DNA from: Halomonas sp. HAL1
Lineage (GTDB): Bacteria; Pseudomonadota; Gammaproteobacteria; Pseudomonadales; Halomonadaceae
DNA: 64,000 bases
Reading direction: 5' to 3'
Assembly (NCBI RefSeq): GCF_030544485.1
Contig: NZ_CP130611.1
Location: forward strand, 62,001-126,000
Position numbers and translations under genes: made by a program. Below are positions 35,885 through 43,983 of the stretch, piece after piece; positions within the stretch are counted from its first letter, which is position 1; the number at the start of each line of letters is the position of its first letter. The notes beneath the pieces were generated by a model. That model was given only the letters and a program-made list of their open reading frames with translations. It was not told the DNA's origin and searched no databases.

Positions 35885-36667
35885 ATGCTAGCACTTTTGT
35901 CTGCCTTGTCGGCCTGTTTCGCTGGGGGGCTTGGCTTCACTGTGATGGTGGTGTTGCCGGTTGTGGTCTTCGTTGGCTTGCCACTGGAGTTCTTGCGACC
36001 CCCTGGCGAGCTGATGACTGTCCCTTGGCTGGCCAAGGCCACCTTCCTCGCAGGTGGGGGCCTGACTGCCCTCGCCTGGCTAGGGCTTAGGCTGGCGCCA
36101 GCCAGTTACCGGATCGGCCGGCTATTCCCCGGGGCTCGTGAAATTGCAGATCATGTCTGGGTTTATGAAACCCCTGCCCTTCAGGCCTATGCAATACCGA
36201 GCCCTACGGGTGGCGTTGTAATCGTTTCCCGGGGCGCGCTCAATCTGCCTCCTGATGAGCTTGAGTGGCTGCTGGCGCACGAGAGGTCACACTTGCGCCG
36301 TGGGGATGCCTCAGCAAGCCTTTGCTGGTGGACTCAGCACAGCATATTGCGTGTGGCGCTTTGGCTGGCGCGGCTGATTTATACGGTTCTCAGACCTATT
36401 CCACTCGTTGGCCTGTTGAGCGGACTGTACTTCTCTGTGGCTAGCTTGGGGCTACATCTGGCACTAGGCCTTTTCAAAGCTATGGATCGCCACTTAGGGC
36501 GTCTCATGGAATATCGGGCCGATCGTGACGCGGCACATGCAACCTCACCAATGGCAGGCTGCCGGCTTCTCAGCAGACTTTCCGGGAGTCTCGAGCCGAG
36601 CTGGGGCCTTTTCTCGACACATCCGCCGACTTACCGGCGTATCAAGCGCCTGGAGCGTATGACATGA
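35885..36667 (+). CDS. M48-family membrane metalloprotease
   Basis: The 260-residue protein has N-terminal membrane helices (ALSACFAGGLGFTVMVVLPV ... WLAKATFLAGGGLTALAWLG), then an M48/BlaR1-like domain with LEWLLAHERSHLRRGDASAS: HERSH supplies the zinc His and Glu; the downstream EYRADRDAAHATS likely gives the third ligand. A peptidase between traC and the HD gene is not part of the standard F set. It overlaps the HD gene by 4 bp. Confidence 0.8.
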   Translation: MLALLSALSACFAGGLGFTVMVVLPVVVFVGLPLEFLRPPGELMTVPWLAKATFLAGGGLTALAWLGLRLAPASYRIGRLFPGAREIADHVWVYETPALQAYAIPSPTGGVVIVSRGALNLPPDELEWLLAHERSHLRRGDASASLCWWTQHSILRVALWLARLIYTVLRPIPLVGLLSGLYFSVASLGLHLALGLFKAMDRHLGRLMEYRADRDAAHATSPMAGCRLLSRLSGSLEPSWGLFSTHPPTYRRIKRLERMT

Positions 36668-39270
36668 GCTTGATGGGTTATCGCTCGACACTGCTAAGAT
36701 CCGTTATTGCTTTGACTGCCTTCTATAGTCTCGCCGCGACGACTTCGTTTTATTTTATGGGGCCGGAAACGCTGCAGGAGTGGCTAGCCGGTGCTGGCTT
36801 TTGGGTAGAGGGTGAAAGCGAGATTAACCCAGCGAATGCGGCATCTGCGGCTACTGAGGTTGTCGTGACGAGGTTGCGTGTTGTCTGGCCATGGTTGGCC
36901 GGTGGGATGGCCGCTGGTTCTACGATCGTCATGCTTATGGTGGGTGTGGGACTAATAACCCGCCGACAGAGAGCAAAGTCGCGTGGCGAATTCCGTGGCA
37001 TGGATCTCTCGATCACGAACATGCCTTGTCCTGATCCGGTTAGCTTCAAGCCCATCAAAGCGCAGCTGGCGGGTAGCGTGCCGGCACACCACATGCCGCT
37101 AATTAACCAGCTGCTCGGTTACCTCCAGGCGCACCCTGATGCTTTTTGCGGTGACGGTCACAGTACGACGCTGCTCGAGCACCATCTCGGCGTGATCGAT
37201 GAGGCCTTCGAGTACGAGGGTGCCGACCCCCTCCTCCCGCTAGCTGCGGCTGCCCATGACATTGGCAAGACTGTTTCGCATGCGAAACAGAACGGGGAGT
37301 GGGTCCGCCTGTCTTACCACGACAAGGAGAGCGGACGCTTGTTGGCTAAATTTCCCGCTTGGTGGGAGCTGCCAGAAGATGAGCGCTCGATCCTGCTTCT
37401 CGCTGTGAAATACGAGCATTCTCCCAACCTAATGCCAGTGACTTTCCCCGGGCTTTGTAGCAAGGGGATGCGCCGCGCAGTCACCCTCCTGCAGCAGCTA
37501 AGAGATATTGACGGTCTCGCGACACGAGGCGAGAAACGCAGGGTACTTGAGACTCTGAACGTCCAGGATCTTGCGATTGAGACTTTCTTGCGTGTGGTTC
37601 CTCAAGTGCCCTATCAGGTGAAAGGCTTGGCGAAGCGGATCAAAGCGGCTGGTTTTCGCGTTGGTGAGCGTCTTTACCTCTCAGAGCACCATATCCGGGA
37701 GACGGCCCTTTCCAAGTTGGATGATGACGTTGCCGCGGCCTTTGGTGGGGACTTCAGAGCCCGGGGCCAGGCGGGCGAGTTTACGCAGGTGTTATTGGCA
37801 GCATTGGCCGATCGTGGCTGGCTCATCACTACAATTGAAGGGGTTCCTGAGGGTAGTGAGAAGGCTAAGACCTGGGCAGTGCCAGCTGACCAAGCGTTGT
37901 GGCGGGTACGATCCGGCTTTATCGAGTTCAGGGGGATGATCGCAGTCGAGCTGCCAGTTGAGCACCAAGGCCTATACCCGCAAGAAACCGCCTATGAGGT
38001 GATGGTCCTAGGCCCCCAAGGCAAGAACACTGGTAGCGCAGGCGTTGCCCCAACAAAAGACAGTGGTAGGCGGGAAGAACGCATGACCAAGCCCAAGGGA
38101 ATTCCGGCGTCAGATGTATGTGAAATCAACCTCTTTGCATCAGCGCCTACGGGACCGAAACCCGGTGGGGATACTGCACAGAAGGCAGAGCAGCAGTCCG
38201 ACTCAAGCGGTGGGAATACTGCACAGGAGAGCGCAGAGGCAGCAAGCAAAGCCGCTACGCCCAGCACAAAATCAGTCACCAAGACGGAAATGGCCGGCGC
38301 ATGGCTATTGGATGACCCCGTGACAACAGGTGGGGATACTGCACAGGAAGAGACCCGCCAGACCAGCCCGAGCGGTGGGAATGTTGCACAGAAGGACAAG
38401 CGCGCCCAGAAACAGCAGGCCCCAGCCAAGGCAGCTTCAGGCGAGCAGACGGATAGTGCTGGCGCCTGGCTGTTGGAAGATGCCCCTGGCGGCGGTGGGA
38501 ATGTTGCACGGGATAAGCAGCATGGAAAGAATGACGCCACATTAGACAAGCCCTACGAAGGCAGTGAAGGCGATTCAGAGGGAGCCTGGCTCTTGGCGGA
38601 TGGCGCTGACCTGGCCGGTGGGAACATTGCACGGGTCGCGCCCCAGGAACCAATCTCGCTCATGGCAAACGGGGGGAATGTTGCATCGATTGCGGAGCAA
38701 ACCGAATCCACGGGCGAATCTGACGATGGGGGGCAAGTGGCGACACCCTCTGGCGCAGATAACCATAGTGATATTTCGGCTGAGCTGGATGACTGGAGCC
38801 CAGAAGTCGAAGACGCACCGAATGAAGCCAATATTATCCCTGGCCAGGGGGAGGCGGTGCCGGCCACAGTTGAGCATGAGCAACCAGTAACGCAGCCGAC
38901 CGCCGAGGATGGCTCCTGGCTATTAAGTGAAGAGCCGAATGACTCACCTCAACCCGTAGACCCCGTTGAGGGTAAAACCCAGGGTAGTCCTCAAGCAGCT
39001 CCCGCTGATAAGGCTGAAACGGCTTCAGGCGCTGCTGAGCAGCTGGAAGCGGCCGAGTCTGGCCAGGATGATGCAGAACCGTCTTCACCGATCCAGCGGC
39101 GCCTGAAGAAGCGTGGAGGAGCCGTTGGTCGCCAAGGACGAAAGGCCTCGACCAATGAAGCGCCAGCAGATCAAGGTAAACAGGCAAGCCAGGCGAAAGC
39201 GAGCAAAGGATCTGCCAAGCCTGGCGGAGCTAAGGCGGAAGTAAACGGGGTGCCCAAGTTGTTCAGCTGA
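36664..39270 (+). CDS. membrane HD-domain protein with repetitive tail
   Basis: The 868-residue protein has two N-terminal helices (about 12-32 and 75-98), then an HD phosphohydrolase-type domain: TTLLEHHLGVIDEAF, AAAAHDIGKTVSHAK (HD near residue 196) and VKYEHSPN. A winged-helix-like part follows (~340-440). Residues ~495-690 are disordered, with GGN/D-[TVI]-A-[QR] units alternating with GAWLL-[DEA]-D units; it ends in a basic segment and PKLFS. It may be a relaxosome or MobH-like relative, yet the relaxase TraI_2 pattern is not clear. The palindrome P2 lies within the HD codons. Function unknown. Confidence 0.7.
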   Translation: MSLMGYRSTLLRSVIALTAFYSLAATTSFYFMGPETLQEWLAGAGFWVEGESEINPANAASAATEVVVTRLRVVWPWLAGGMAAGSTIVMLMVGVGLITRRQRAKSRGEFRGMDLSITNMPCPDPVSFKPIKAQLAGSVPAHHMPLINQLLGYLQAHPDAFCGDGHSTTLLEHHLGVIDEAFEYEGADPLLPLAAAAHDIGKTVSHAKQNGEWVRLSYHDKESGRLLAKFPAWWELPEDERSILLLAVKYEHSPNLMPVTFPGLCSKGMRRAVTLLQQLRDIDGLATRGEKRRVLETLNVQDLAIETFLRVVPQVPYQVKGLAKRIKAAGFRVGERLYLSEHHIRETALSKLDDDVAAAFGGDFRARGQAGEFTQVLLAALADRGWLITTIEGVPEGSEKAKTWAVPADQALWRVRSGFIEFRGMIAVELPVEHQGLYPQETAYEVMVLGPQGKNTGSAGVAPTKDSGRREERMTKPKGIPASDVCEINLFASAPTGPKPGGDTAQKAEQQSDSSGGNTAQESAEAASKAATPSTKSVTKTEMAGAWLLDDPVTTGGDTAQEETRQTSPSGGNVAQKDKRAQKQQAPAKAASGEQTDSAGAWLLEDAPGGGGNVARDKQHGKNDATLDKPYEGSEGDSEGAWLLADGADLAGGNIARVAPQEPISLMANGGNVASIAEQTESTGESDDGGQVATPSGADNHSDISAELDDWSPEVEDAPNEANIIPGQGEAVPATVEHEQPVTQPTAEDGSWLLSEEPNDSPQPVDPVEGKTQGSPQAAPADKAETASGAAEQLEAAESGQDDAEPSSPIQRRLKKRGGAVGRQGRKASTNEAPADQGKQASQAKASKGSAKPGGAKAEVNGVPKLFS
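37272..37289. repeat. palindromic site P2, inside the HD gene
   Basis: Exact TGTTTCGCATGCGAAACA, extended to 20 bp by C/G. It codes for part of TVSHAKQN, directly after the HD motif, so protein and DNA constraints coincide. Confidence 0.75.
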
Positions 39271-39331
39271 CCAGGCATCACCTTGTCGGGATGGACGCAA
39301 GAGAGTTGAGGTTCTATGATGCATTTATGTA

Positions 39332-39352
39332 GCAATATCGCTGCATTATTGC
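39332..39352. promoter_or_regulatory. putative operator of the toxin-antitoxin pair
   Basis: GCAATA-TCGCTGCAT-TATTGC is an inverted repeat 14 bp upstream of the antitoxin start, the usual place for autoregulation by an Xre antitoxin. Confidence 0.5.
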
Positions 39353-39366
39353 GTGGAGGATAGGCT

Positions 39367-39786
39367 ATGAGCGCAGAAGCAATCACCGAGCCGTCCGATT
39401 ACGATGCTCCCGACACCTTCAGCCAGTTCCTGGCTGACTTGAAAGCACGAGCACGGCTAACCAAGAGCCCTATCATCAGTCCGAAGATGTTTTGCTTAGC
39501 CCTGGGCATGGATGTTCAGACGCTGGCCTCCCGGGCACATGTACACCGCGTTACCATCAATCGCGCCCAAGGGGCAGAGAAGCTGCAGGCCTATTTACGG
39601 GATGCGGTACGAGTCATGGGCGCTGCGGCTGACATAAATGGCAGTTTTCAGGATGCAGCGTTCTGGTTTCGCAACGAACCGATCAGCGCATTCGATTTCA
39701 AGACACCCGAGCAGCTAGTTAGCGAGGGGCGAGCTGAGGATCTATTGCGCTACGTACAATCGCTTCACGCAGGCGCGACCGGATGA
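39367..39786 (+). CDS. Xre/MbcA/ParS-family antitoxin
   Basis: The 139-residue product has an Xre-like N-terminal helix-turn-helix (MFCLALGMDVQTLASRAHVH) and the MbcA/ParS toxin-binding domain with WFRNEPISAFDFKTPEQLVS and GRAEDLLRYVQSL at the end. It neutralises the downstream RES toxin and represses the operon. SD GGAGG precedes ATG 39367; its stop overlaps the toxin start. Confidence 0.88.
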   Translation: MSAEAITEPSDYDAPDTFSQFLADLKARARLTKSPIISPKMFCLALGMDVQTLASRAHVHRVTINRAQGAEKLQAYLRDAVRVMGAAADINGSFQDAAFWFRNEPISAFDFKTPEQLVSEGRAEDLLRYVQSLHAGATG

Positions 39787-40301
39787 TCCTTACCGGCCTG
39801 ACCGAACAATCGGCCTATCGTATCCATGTCCCTCGCTGGGCGATCGCGCCAACCAGTGGAGCCGGCGCAGCCCAACATGGTGGTCGCCTCAACCGCATCG
39901 GGGTGCCAGCCCTCTACCTCGCTCTGGAAGAGCTTACCGCCCTCGAGGAGTACCGGCAGCTCTCAACGCTCATGCCACCCGGGCTGATCGTGAGCTACAC
40001 CGTAGAATTAGCCAGCGTGGTGGACTTCAGCCAAGGGTACTCAGCTGACTGGGACTCTCTCTGGCAGGAAGTGAGTTGTGACTGGCGTAGGCTCTGGTTT
40101 AATGATCACGTTGAGCCGCCAAGCTGGTTGCTCGGCGACCTGGCCATAGAGGCTGGCGCCAGCGGAATCCTGTTTCCATCGATGGCCAACCCGGGCGGTG
40201 TGAATCTGGTGGTCTACACCGACGCACTGGGCGACCAGGATCGGCTTGACGCCTATGACCCTGATGGACGGCTGCCTGTCGACCAAACCTCCTGGCTGTA
40301 A
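39783..40301 (+). CDS. RES-family NAD+-degrading toxin
   Basis: The 172-residue RES domain shows AYRIHVPRWA with the first Arg, GGRLNRIGVPALYLALEELT with second Arg, Tyr and Glu, and SGILFPSMANPGGVNLVVYT near the C-terminus with the Ser and Asn. RES toxins cleave or phosphorylyse NAD+ and stop growth. Overlap of 4 bp with the antitoxin gene is typical for such pairs, which stabilise plasmids or block phages. Confidence 0.88.
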   Translation: MILTGLTEQSAYRIHVPRWAIAPTSGAGAAQHGGRLNRIGVPALYLALEELTALEEYRQLSTLMPPGLIVSYTVELASVVDFSQGYSADWDSLWQEVSCDWRRLWFNDHVEPPSWLLGDLAIEAGASGILFPSMANPGGVNLVVYTDALGDQDRLDAYDPDGRLPVDQTSWL

Positions 40302-40327
40302 CCGCGGCAACGTTTCCCGTCACACCG

Positions 40328-40376
40328 CCCCCTACCTCTCCTTGAGATCTGTCATACCGGGAATGAGGAGAGAGGA
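40328..40376 (+). promoter_or_regulatory. cassette leader L2
   Basis: CCCCCTACC, TTGAGATC, GGGAATGAGGAGAGAGG. Outer helix CTCTCCT (40336-40342) with AGGAGAG (40366-40372); compared with CTCCTCT/AGAGGAG in other copies both arms changed together. Confidence 0.7.
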
Positions 40377-40631
40377 ATGGAAAACCATGATGAGGTACTG
40401 ATCGTCCGCGGCGATGCTGATCTTCGTTGCTATTGGCGAGCGATGGAAGGTCAGCCTTTTGCAGATGTTGACCCAGCGGACTTTGGGATTGAGCGGCGGA
40501 AAGCGAAGGTAACGTTCCTTTCGCGGGACTGGCCTTACGCTGCCTCAGTCAGGCTATCAATTGATGGCAAACGGCGAACCTACCCCGTAAGGCATGGGCT
40601 ATACGGTCTTGTGGTTCGTCCAGATCGTTGA
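40377..40631 (+). CDS. cassette protein 1, unknown function
   Basis: An 84-residue soluble protein (DEVLIVRGDADLRCYWRAME ... VTFLSRDWPYAASVRLSIDG ... YPVRHGLYGLVVRP). No family recognised. It has the shared leader and a stem-loop terminator, so it is an independent unit between the toxin-antitoxin pair and an opposite-strand cluster. Confidence 0.6.
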   Translation: MENHDEVLIVRGDADLRCYWRAMEGQPFADVDPADFGIERRKAKVTFLSRDWPYAASVRLSIDGKRRTYPVRHGLYGLVVRPDR

Positions 40632-40636
40632 CTTCA

Positions 40637-40665
40637 CACCTCCCTCAGTTCTGCTGTGGGAGGTG
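40637..40665 (+). terminator. stem-loop terminator, possibly bidirectional
   Basis: CACCTCCC (40637-40644) pairs with GGGAGGTG (40658-40665), then CTTTC. It separates convergent genes 40377 (+) and 40669 (-). Confidence 0.65.
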
Positions 40666-40668
40666 CTT

Positions 40669-41007
40669 TCAATGCATCCCCTGCCAAGTGTTGTTGCAGC
40701 TAGTCGGCTGAATTTGCGCATATTGATTCGTTAATTCAAAAACTTGCAGGTATTTCCAGGTCATTAACCCGCTTTTTACAGCCACTTCCTTGGCAGCGTT
40801 TTTTGTTGGAAACCCTGGCACACCTGCCTTCTGAAGAATTGAAACGGCTTGCGAACCATTGAGGATCGCATCATTACGAGCGATTGGCTTACCATCTCTG
40901 AATATCGTTCCGGGACTTCCTATCTCGATGCCATCAACCTCAACCGAATGACGAAAGTCGAAAGTCATAAATTCTAGGGGGCTGTTTGGGTTGACCACAA
41001 ACCACAT
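40669..41007 (-). CDS. hypothetical protein
   Basis: The 112-residue soluble product starts MWFVVNPNSPLEFMTFDFRH, preceded by GGAGG six bases away. Later LQKAGVPGFPTKNAAKEVAV suggests a helical region. No family recognised. It leads or follows a run of small minus-strand genes of plasmid type. Confidence 0.5.
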   Translation of the reverse strand: MWFVVNPNSPLEFMTFDFRHSVEVDGIEIGSPGTIFRDGKPIARNDAILNGSQAVSILQKAGVPGFPTKNAAKEVAVKSGLMTWKYLQVFELTNQYAQIQPTSCNNTWQGMH

Positions 41008-41117
41008 AAGATACCTCCATATAAAAGCTGTCTGTACCTGACTAGCTTAGGCCTGAGCGCGGTGAGCATTATCGACGCATGTAGCCGTTAGCCTAGGGCA
41101 TCTTTCCTATGATTTTG

Positions 41118-41306
41118 CTACTTGTTTCCAAAATCGGTATCAATCGGGTTCAGCGGGTCTCGGCCCGTCCACGTTATAGGAGGCCTATCCTTAAACTCAT
41201 CATGTTTAATTTTGATGGGAGGTTTTCTGCGGAACTCCTTTCGTCCGTCTTTAACCAAAAAAAATAGAAGTAGTGACCCAGCACATAGTAAAAACAGCTC
41301 TTTCAT
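41118..41306 (-). CDS. small membrane protein, paralogue A
   Basis: A 62-residue protein: MKELFLLCAGSLLLFFLVKD is a membrane or signal helix, then a basic KRKPPIKIKHDEFKDRPPIT-like tail and WTGRDPLNPIDTDF. It is about two-thirds identical to the product of 41613-41795. Function unknown. Confidence 0.55.
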   Translation of the reverse strand: MKELFLLCAGSLLLFFLVKDGRKEFRRKPPIKIKHDEFKDRPPITWTGRDPLNPIDTDFGNK

Positions 41307-41357
41307 ACAACCGCCTATTCTTTAGTCAATTGACGTCTGATCCGGGGCTTTCCTCGA

Positions 41358-41588
41358 TCATTTGGCGTGGAGCTTCATCAGCTCATTTGCTGCTACTTCG
41401 ACCCGTTCCAAAGCTGCCACGCCTTCTGGCGTTAGTCCGTTGTCTTTGATGTGGGCCAGGATGGTCAAGGCACTGATTCGCTGATAACAGTTTGCCCGCT
41501 CTACCGGCTCCCCATCGTGTGCGAGGGAGGTAAGCATCTGCAATTCCAGCTCTGCGGAATTGATCAGGGTTTTCTCCAGCATGCTCAT
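41358..41588 (-). CDS. small helical protein
   Basis: A 76-residue soluble, helical protein (LEKTLINSAELELQMLTSLA ... TILAHIKDNGLTPEGVAALE). No family recognised. It lies between the two paralogous small membrane genes, so the three may form a unit that arose by local duplication. Confidence 0.5.
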   Translation of the reverse strand: MSMLEKTLINSAELELQMLTSLAHDGEPVERANCYQRISALTILAHIKDNGLTPEGVAALERVEVAANELMKLHAK

Positions 41589-41612
41589 GCGGTCTTTTCC
41601 TTGATCAGTTGG

Positions 41613-41795
41613 TTATTTCAAGTCGGTGTCCAGTGGATTCGATTTGTCGCGCCCCGTCCATGTCAGTGGAGGCCGGTCCTTAAATTCATCAAGTTTAATT
41701 TTTTTGGGTGGCTTTTTGCTGAAAGACTTTCTGCCATCTTTAATCATTAAAAACAGAAGTAGTGATCCAATACATAGGAATAATAATTCTTTCAT
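41613..41795 (-). CDS. small membrane protein, paralogue B
   Basis: A 60-residue protein with MKELLFLCIGSLLLFLMIKD, then DEFKDRPPLTWTGRDKSNPL. Same layout as paralogue A; conserved parts are the helix, DGRK, DEFKDRPP and WTGRD. SD AGGAG supports the start. Confidence 0.55.
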   Translation of the reverse strand: MKELLFLCIGSLLLFLMIKDGRKSFSKKPPKKIKLDEFKDRPPLTWTGRDKSNPLDTDLK

Positions 41796-42078
41796 TATAT
41801 CTCCTGAAAATTCGGCAGTTGGCTGCAGCTAGCGAATGGCCCCGATAATCCTACTTTTCCTATGATTCGCTTGTGCCCTTGGCCGCTGCATACTCTCCTG
41901 CCCGAGTTGAGCCAGCGTACAAGGCCAGAACAGCTTTGCGGGTAGTTAAGCGGGTTGGTTGTGATTAAGTGGTCGTGGCTATAACTTTCTTGGGTATACG
42001 GATTTAATGGTTGATCTTACCTTTGCATGAGAGTGAGACAGACCGGCATCTCATCGGATTATCTGGTTGATGCTTCAC
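41796..42078. other. intergenic region before the metal operon
   Basis: No gene, repeat or hairpin recognised. It marks the left edge of the 42-53 kb resistance insert. Confidence 0.4.
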
Positions 42079-42486
42079 CTACTGCTGGTGCATGTTTCCT
42101 TCGCTAATTCCAGCAAGAACCCCACACGCCTCAACTTCCCGGTCATCGTTGCAACTCGCTCTCAGTGAAACGAGTTGTTTCTCAAGCGCTTGCAGAGCGG
42201 TTATCTGCGACCGCACATGAGAGATGTGATCATCGAGCAAGGCGTTGACGGCGGTACAAGGCTGATGAGGGTCGTCCTGATAGCTCTGTAGTTCGTGAAT
42301 CTCAGCCAGTGACAGGCCCAGGATTCTGCAGCGACGGATGAAGGCCAGCCCCTCACCATGCTTCTCGGTATAGACACGGTAACCGTTGTCCTGCCGATCA
42401 GGCGGCGGCAACAAGCCCTGCTGTTCATAGAAGCGGATCGTCTGTGTTTCGACCCCTACCAACTGCGCCAACTGACCAATGCGCAT
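42079..42486 (-). CDS. cadR: CadR/PbrR-like MerR-family regulator
   Basis: ATG 42486, after GGAGGAGG, gives 135 residues. MerR HTH: MRIGQLAQLVGVETQTIRFY then EQQGLLPPPDR. Metal residues are the Cys in HQPCTAVN and the pair in ASCNDDREVEACGVL, the CadR/PbrR pattern for Cd(II)/Pb(II). A C-terminal His (NMHQQ) is also seen. It should control the divergent promoter at 42518 by untwisting its 19-bp spacer. Cd and Pb specificity cannot be separated here. Confidence 0.87.
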   Translation of the reverse strand: MRIGQLAQLVGVETQTIRFYEQQGLLPPPDRQDNGYRVYTEKHGEGLAFIRRCRILGLSLAEIHELQSYQDDPHQPCTAVNALLDDHISHVRSQITALQALEKQLVSLRASCNDDREVEACGVLAGISEGNMHQQ

Positions 42487-42517
42487 CAGCCTCCTCCCCA
42501 ACGGATTCTTTACTCTA

Positions 42518-42548
42518 TTGACCTTATAGTAGCTTTATAGTTTTAAAT
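42518..42548 (+). promoter_or_regulatory. MerR-type promoter
   Basis: TTGACC (-35, 42518), 19-bp spacer with repeated TTATAG, TTAAAT (-10, 42543). The over-long spacer is the mark of MerR-family activation. Confidence 0.7.
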
Positions 42549-42581
42549 GGTACCACAACATTGTTCAAGTGGAGTCGTATC

Positions 42582-43478
42582 ATGAGCAAATCCTGTGGTG
42601 GCGCCTGTGGCGGTGATGCAACGTCCGCAGCGGATACCGATATACAGGCCTCCTCCGAGGCGCCAGGGAGATGGGTCAGTGTTTATGCCGTGCCGAAGAT
42701 GGACTGTCCATCAGAAGAACGAATGATTCGCCTAGCCCTGAACGGCTTTGAGGAGATTCGGGCGCTGTCCTTCGACTTGTCGAACCGCCGGCTGAAGGTC
42801 GTGCATGACGGCGAGGTCGAGCCCGTCACCTCGAAACTGAAGACCTTGGGGCTAGGCGCCTCGCTTCAGGAAACCGTCGCTGCAAATCCGGAGACCATCA
42901 AGGCCGCCGAGTTTTCGGCAGCTTCTGCTAAGCAAGAATCCGGGACCCTGCGCTGGTTGCTCGGCATCAATGCACTTCTGTTCGTGGTGGAAATGACTGC
43001 CGGTCTGATCGCCCAGTCCACCGGCCTGATTGGAGAATCCCTGGACAATTTTGCCGATGCGGCGGTGTACGGGCTTGCCCTTTATGCGGTTGGACATAGC
43101 GTGAAAATGCAGGTACGTGCCGCGCATCTTGCTGGTGTACTGCAACTGATCTTGGCTGTGGGCGTGCTCGTAGAGGTGGTGAGACGCTTTGTATTCGGTA
43201 GTGAGCCTGAATCGCTGGTGATGATGGCTATCGCATTCGTCGCATTGATTGCCAATACCAGTTGTCTGCTGCTCATATCCAAACATCGGGAAGGCGGGGC
43301 GCACATGAAGGCAAGCTGGATATTCTCGGCCAACGACGTGGTGATCAACCTGGGGGTCATCACCGCCGGCGCCTTGGTCGCGTGGACCGGTTCCAATTAT
43401 CCGGATCTGATTATCGGCACCATCGCGGGGGGCATTGTACTTAACGGTGCCAGACGCATTTTGGCGTTGAAGGGTTAA
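42582..43478 (+). CDS. cation transporter with HMA and CDF-like domains
   Basis: ATG 42582 (SD GGAG) gives 298 residues. N-terminus SKSCGGACGGD has paired Cys; an HMA-type domain follows with PKMDCPSEERMIRLALNG; then six helices of cation-diffusion-facilitator type (LLFVVEMTAGLIAQSTGLIG, ESLDNFADAAVYGLALYAVG with the D-x-x-D, and SANDVVINLGVITAGALVAW). It probably exports Cd, Zn or Pb under the divergent regulator and is followed 3 bp later by lspA, as in pbr-type loci. Confidence 0.85.
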   Translation: MSKSCGGACGGDATSAADTDIQASSEAPGRWVSVYAVPKMDCPSEERMIRLALNGFEEIRALSFDLSNRRLKVVHDGEVEPVTSKLKTLGLGASLQETVAANPETIKAAEFSAASAKQESGTLRWLLGINALLFVVEMTAGLIAQSTGLIGESLDNFADAAVYGLALYAVGHSVKMQVRAAHLAGVLQLILAVGVLVEVVRRFVFGSEPESLVMMAIAFVALIANTSCLLLISKHREGGAHMKASWIFSANDVVINLGVITAGALVAWTGSNYPDLIIGTIAGGIVLNGARRILALKG

Positions 43479-43481
43479 ATA

Positions 43482-43979
43482 ATGCTCATTATTGGCAAAA
43501 AGCTCTCGCCGTATGCCCTATTGTCCATATCGGGCCTGCTGGCAGCGTCTGATCAGGCTGTAAAGTGGCTGGTGCAGCAATCAATGGCCTATGGCGAGTA
43601 TGTTTCGGTGACCCCGTTCTTTAACTGGGTGCACCTATGGAACACCGGTGCCGCATTCAGTCTTTTTGCGAATGGTGGAGGCTGGCAGCGCTACTTTTTT
43701 ATCGGAATCGCGGTAGTGGTCTCGATTTTTCTGATCAAGCTGATCCTTGAAAATCGTCATAAAGGAGAAGCCATCGCTTACAGTCTTATCCTCGGTGGCG
43801 CCATGGGCAACCTGATTGACCGGGTCTTTCGCGGCTATGTTGTGGATTCCTTTGATTTCTATTGGCGAGACTGGCATTGGCCGGCCTTCAACCTGGCTGA
43901 TATCGCGTTATTGGCAGGTGTCGTGGTATACGCAGTGGCGCTATGGCGTGAGCGGCCTACATTTAAGCGCACTGAGTAA
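43482..43979 (+). CDS. lspA: signal peptidase II
   Basis: The 165-residue product has four helices and the two catalytic Asp boxes: MGNLIDRVFRGYVVDSFDFY and WPAFNLADIALLAGV, and the conserved FNWVHLWNTGAAFSLF. It removes prolipoprotein signal peptides. A second lspA in a metal-resistance operon is known from pbr loci (PbrC); its benefit there is unclear. Confidence 0.93.
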   Translation: MLIIGKKLSPYALLSISGLLAASDQAVKWLVQQSMAYGEYVSVTPFFNWVHLWNTGAAFSLFANGGGWQRYFFIGIAVVVSIFLIKLILENRHKGEAIAYSLILGGAMGNLIDRVFRGYVVDSFDFYWRDWHWPAFNLADIALLAGVVVYAVALWRERPTFKRTE

Positions 43980-43983
43980 CGCT

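Noticed and set aside
38160..38690. DNA iterons in the HD gene tail (GGTGGGAATGTTGCAC-like)
   Set aside because: Spacing is irregular, the motif is in frame with a conserved peptide and changes fall mainly at wobble positions, so peptide repeats explain it better than a replication origin.
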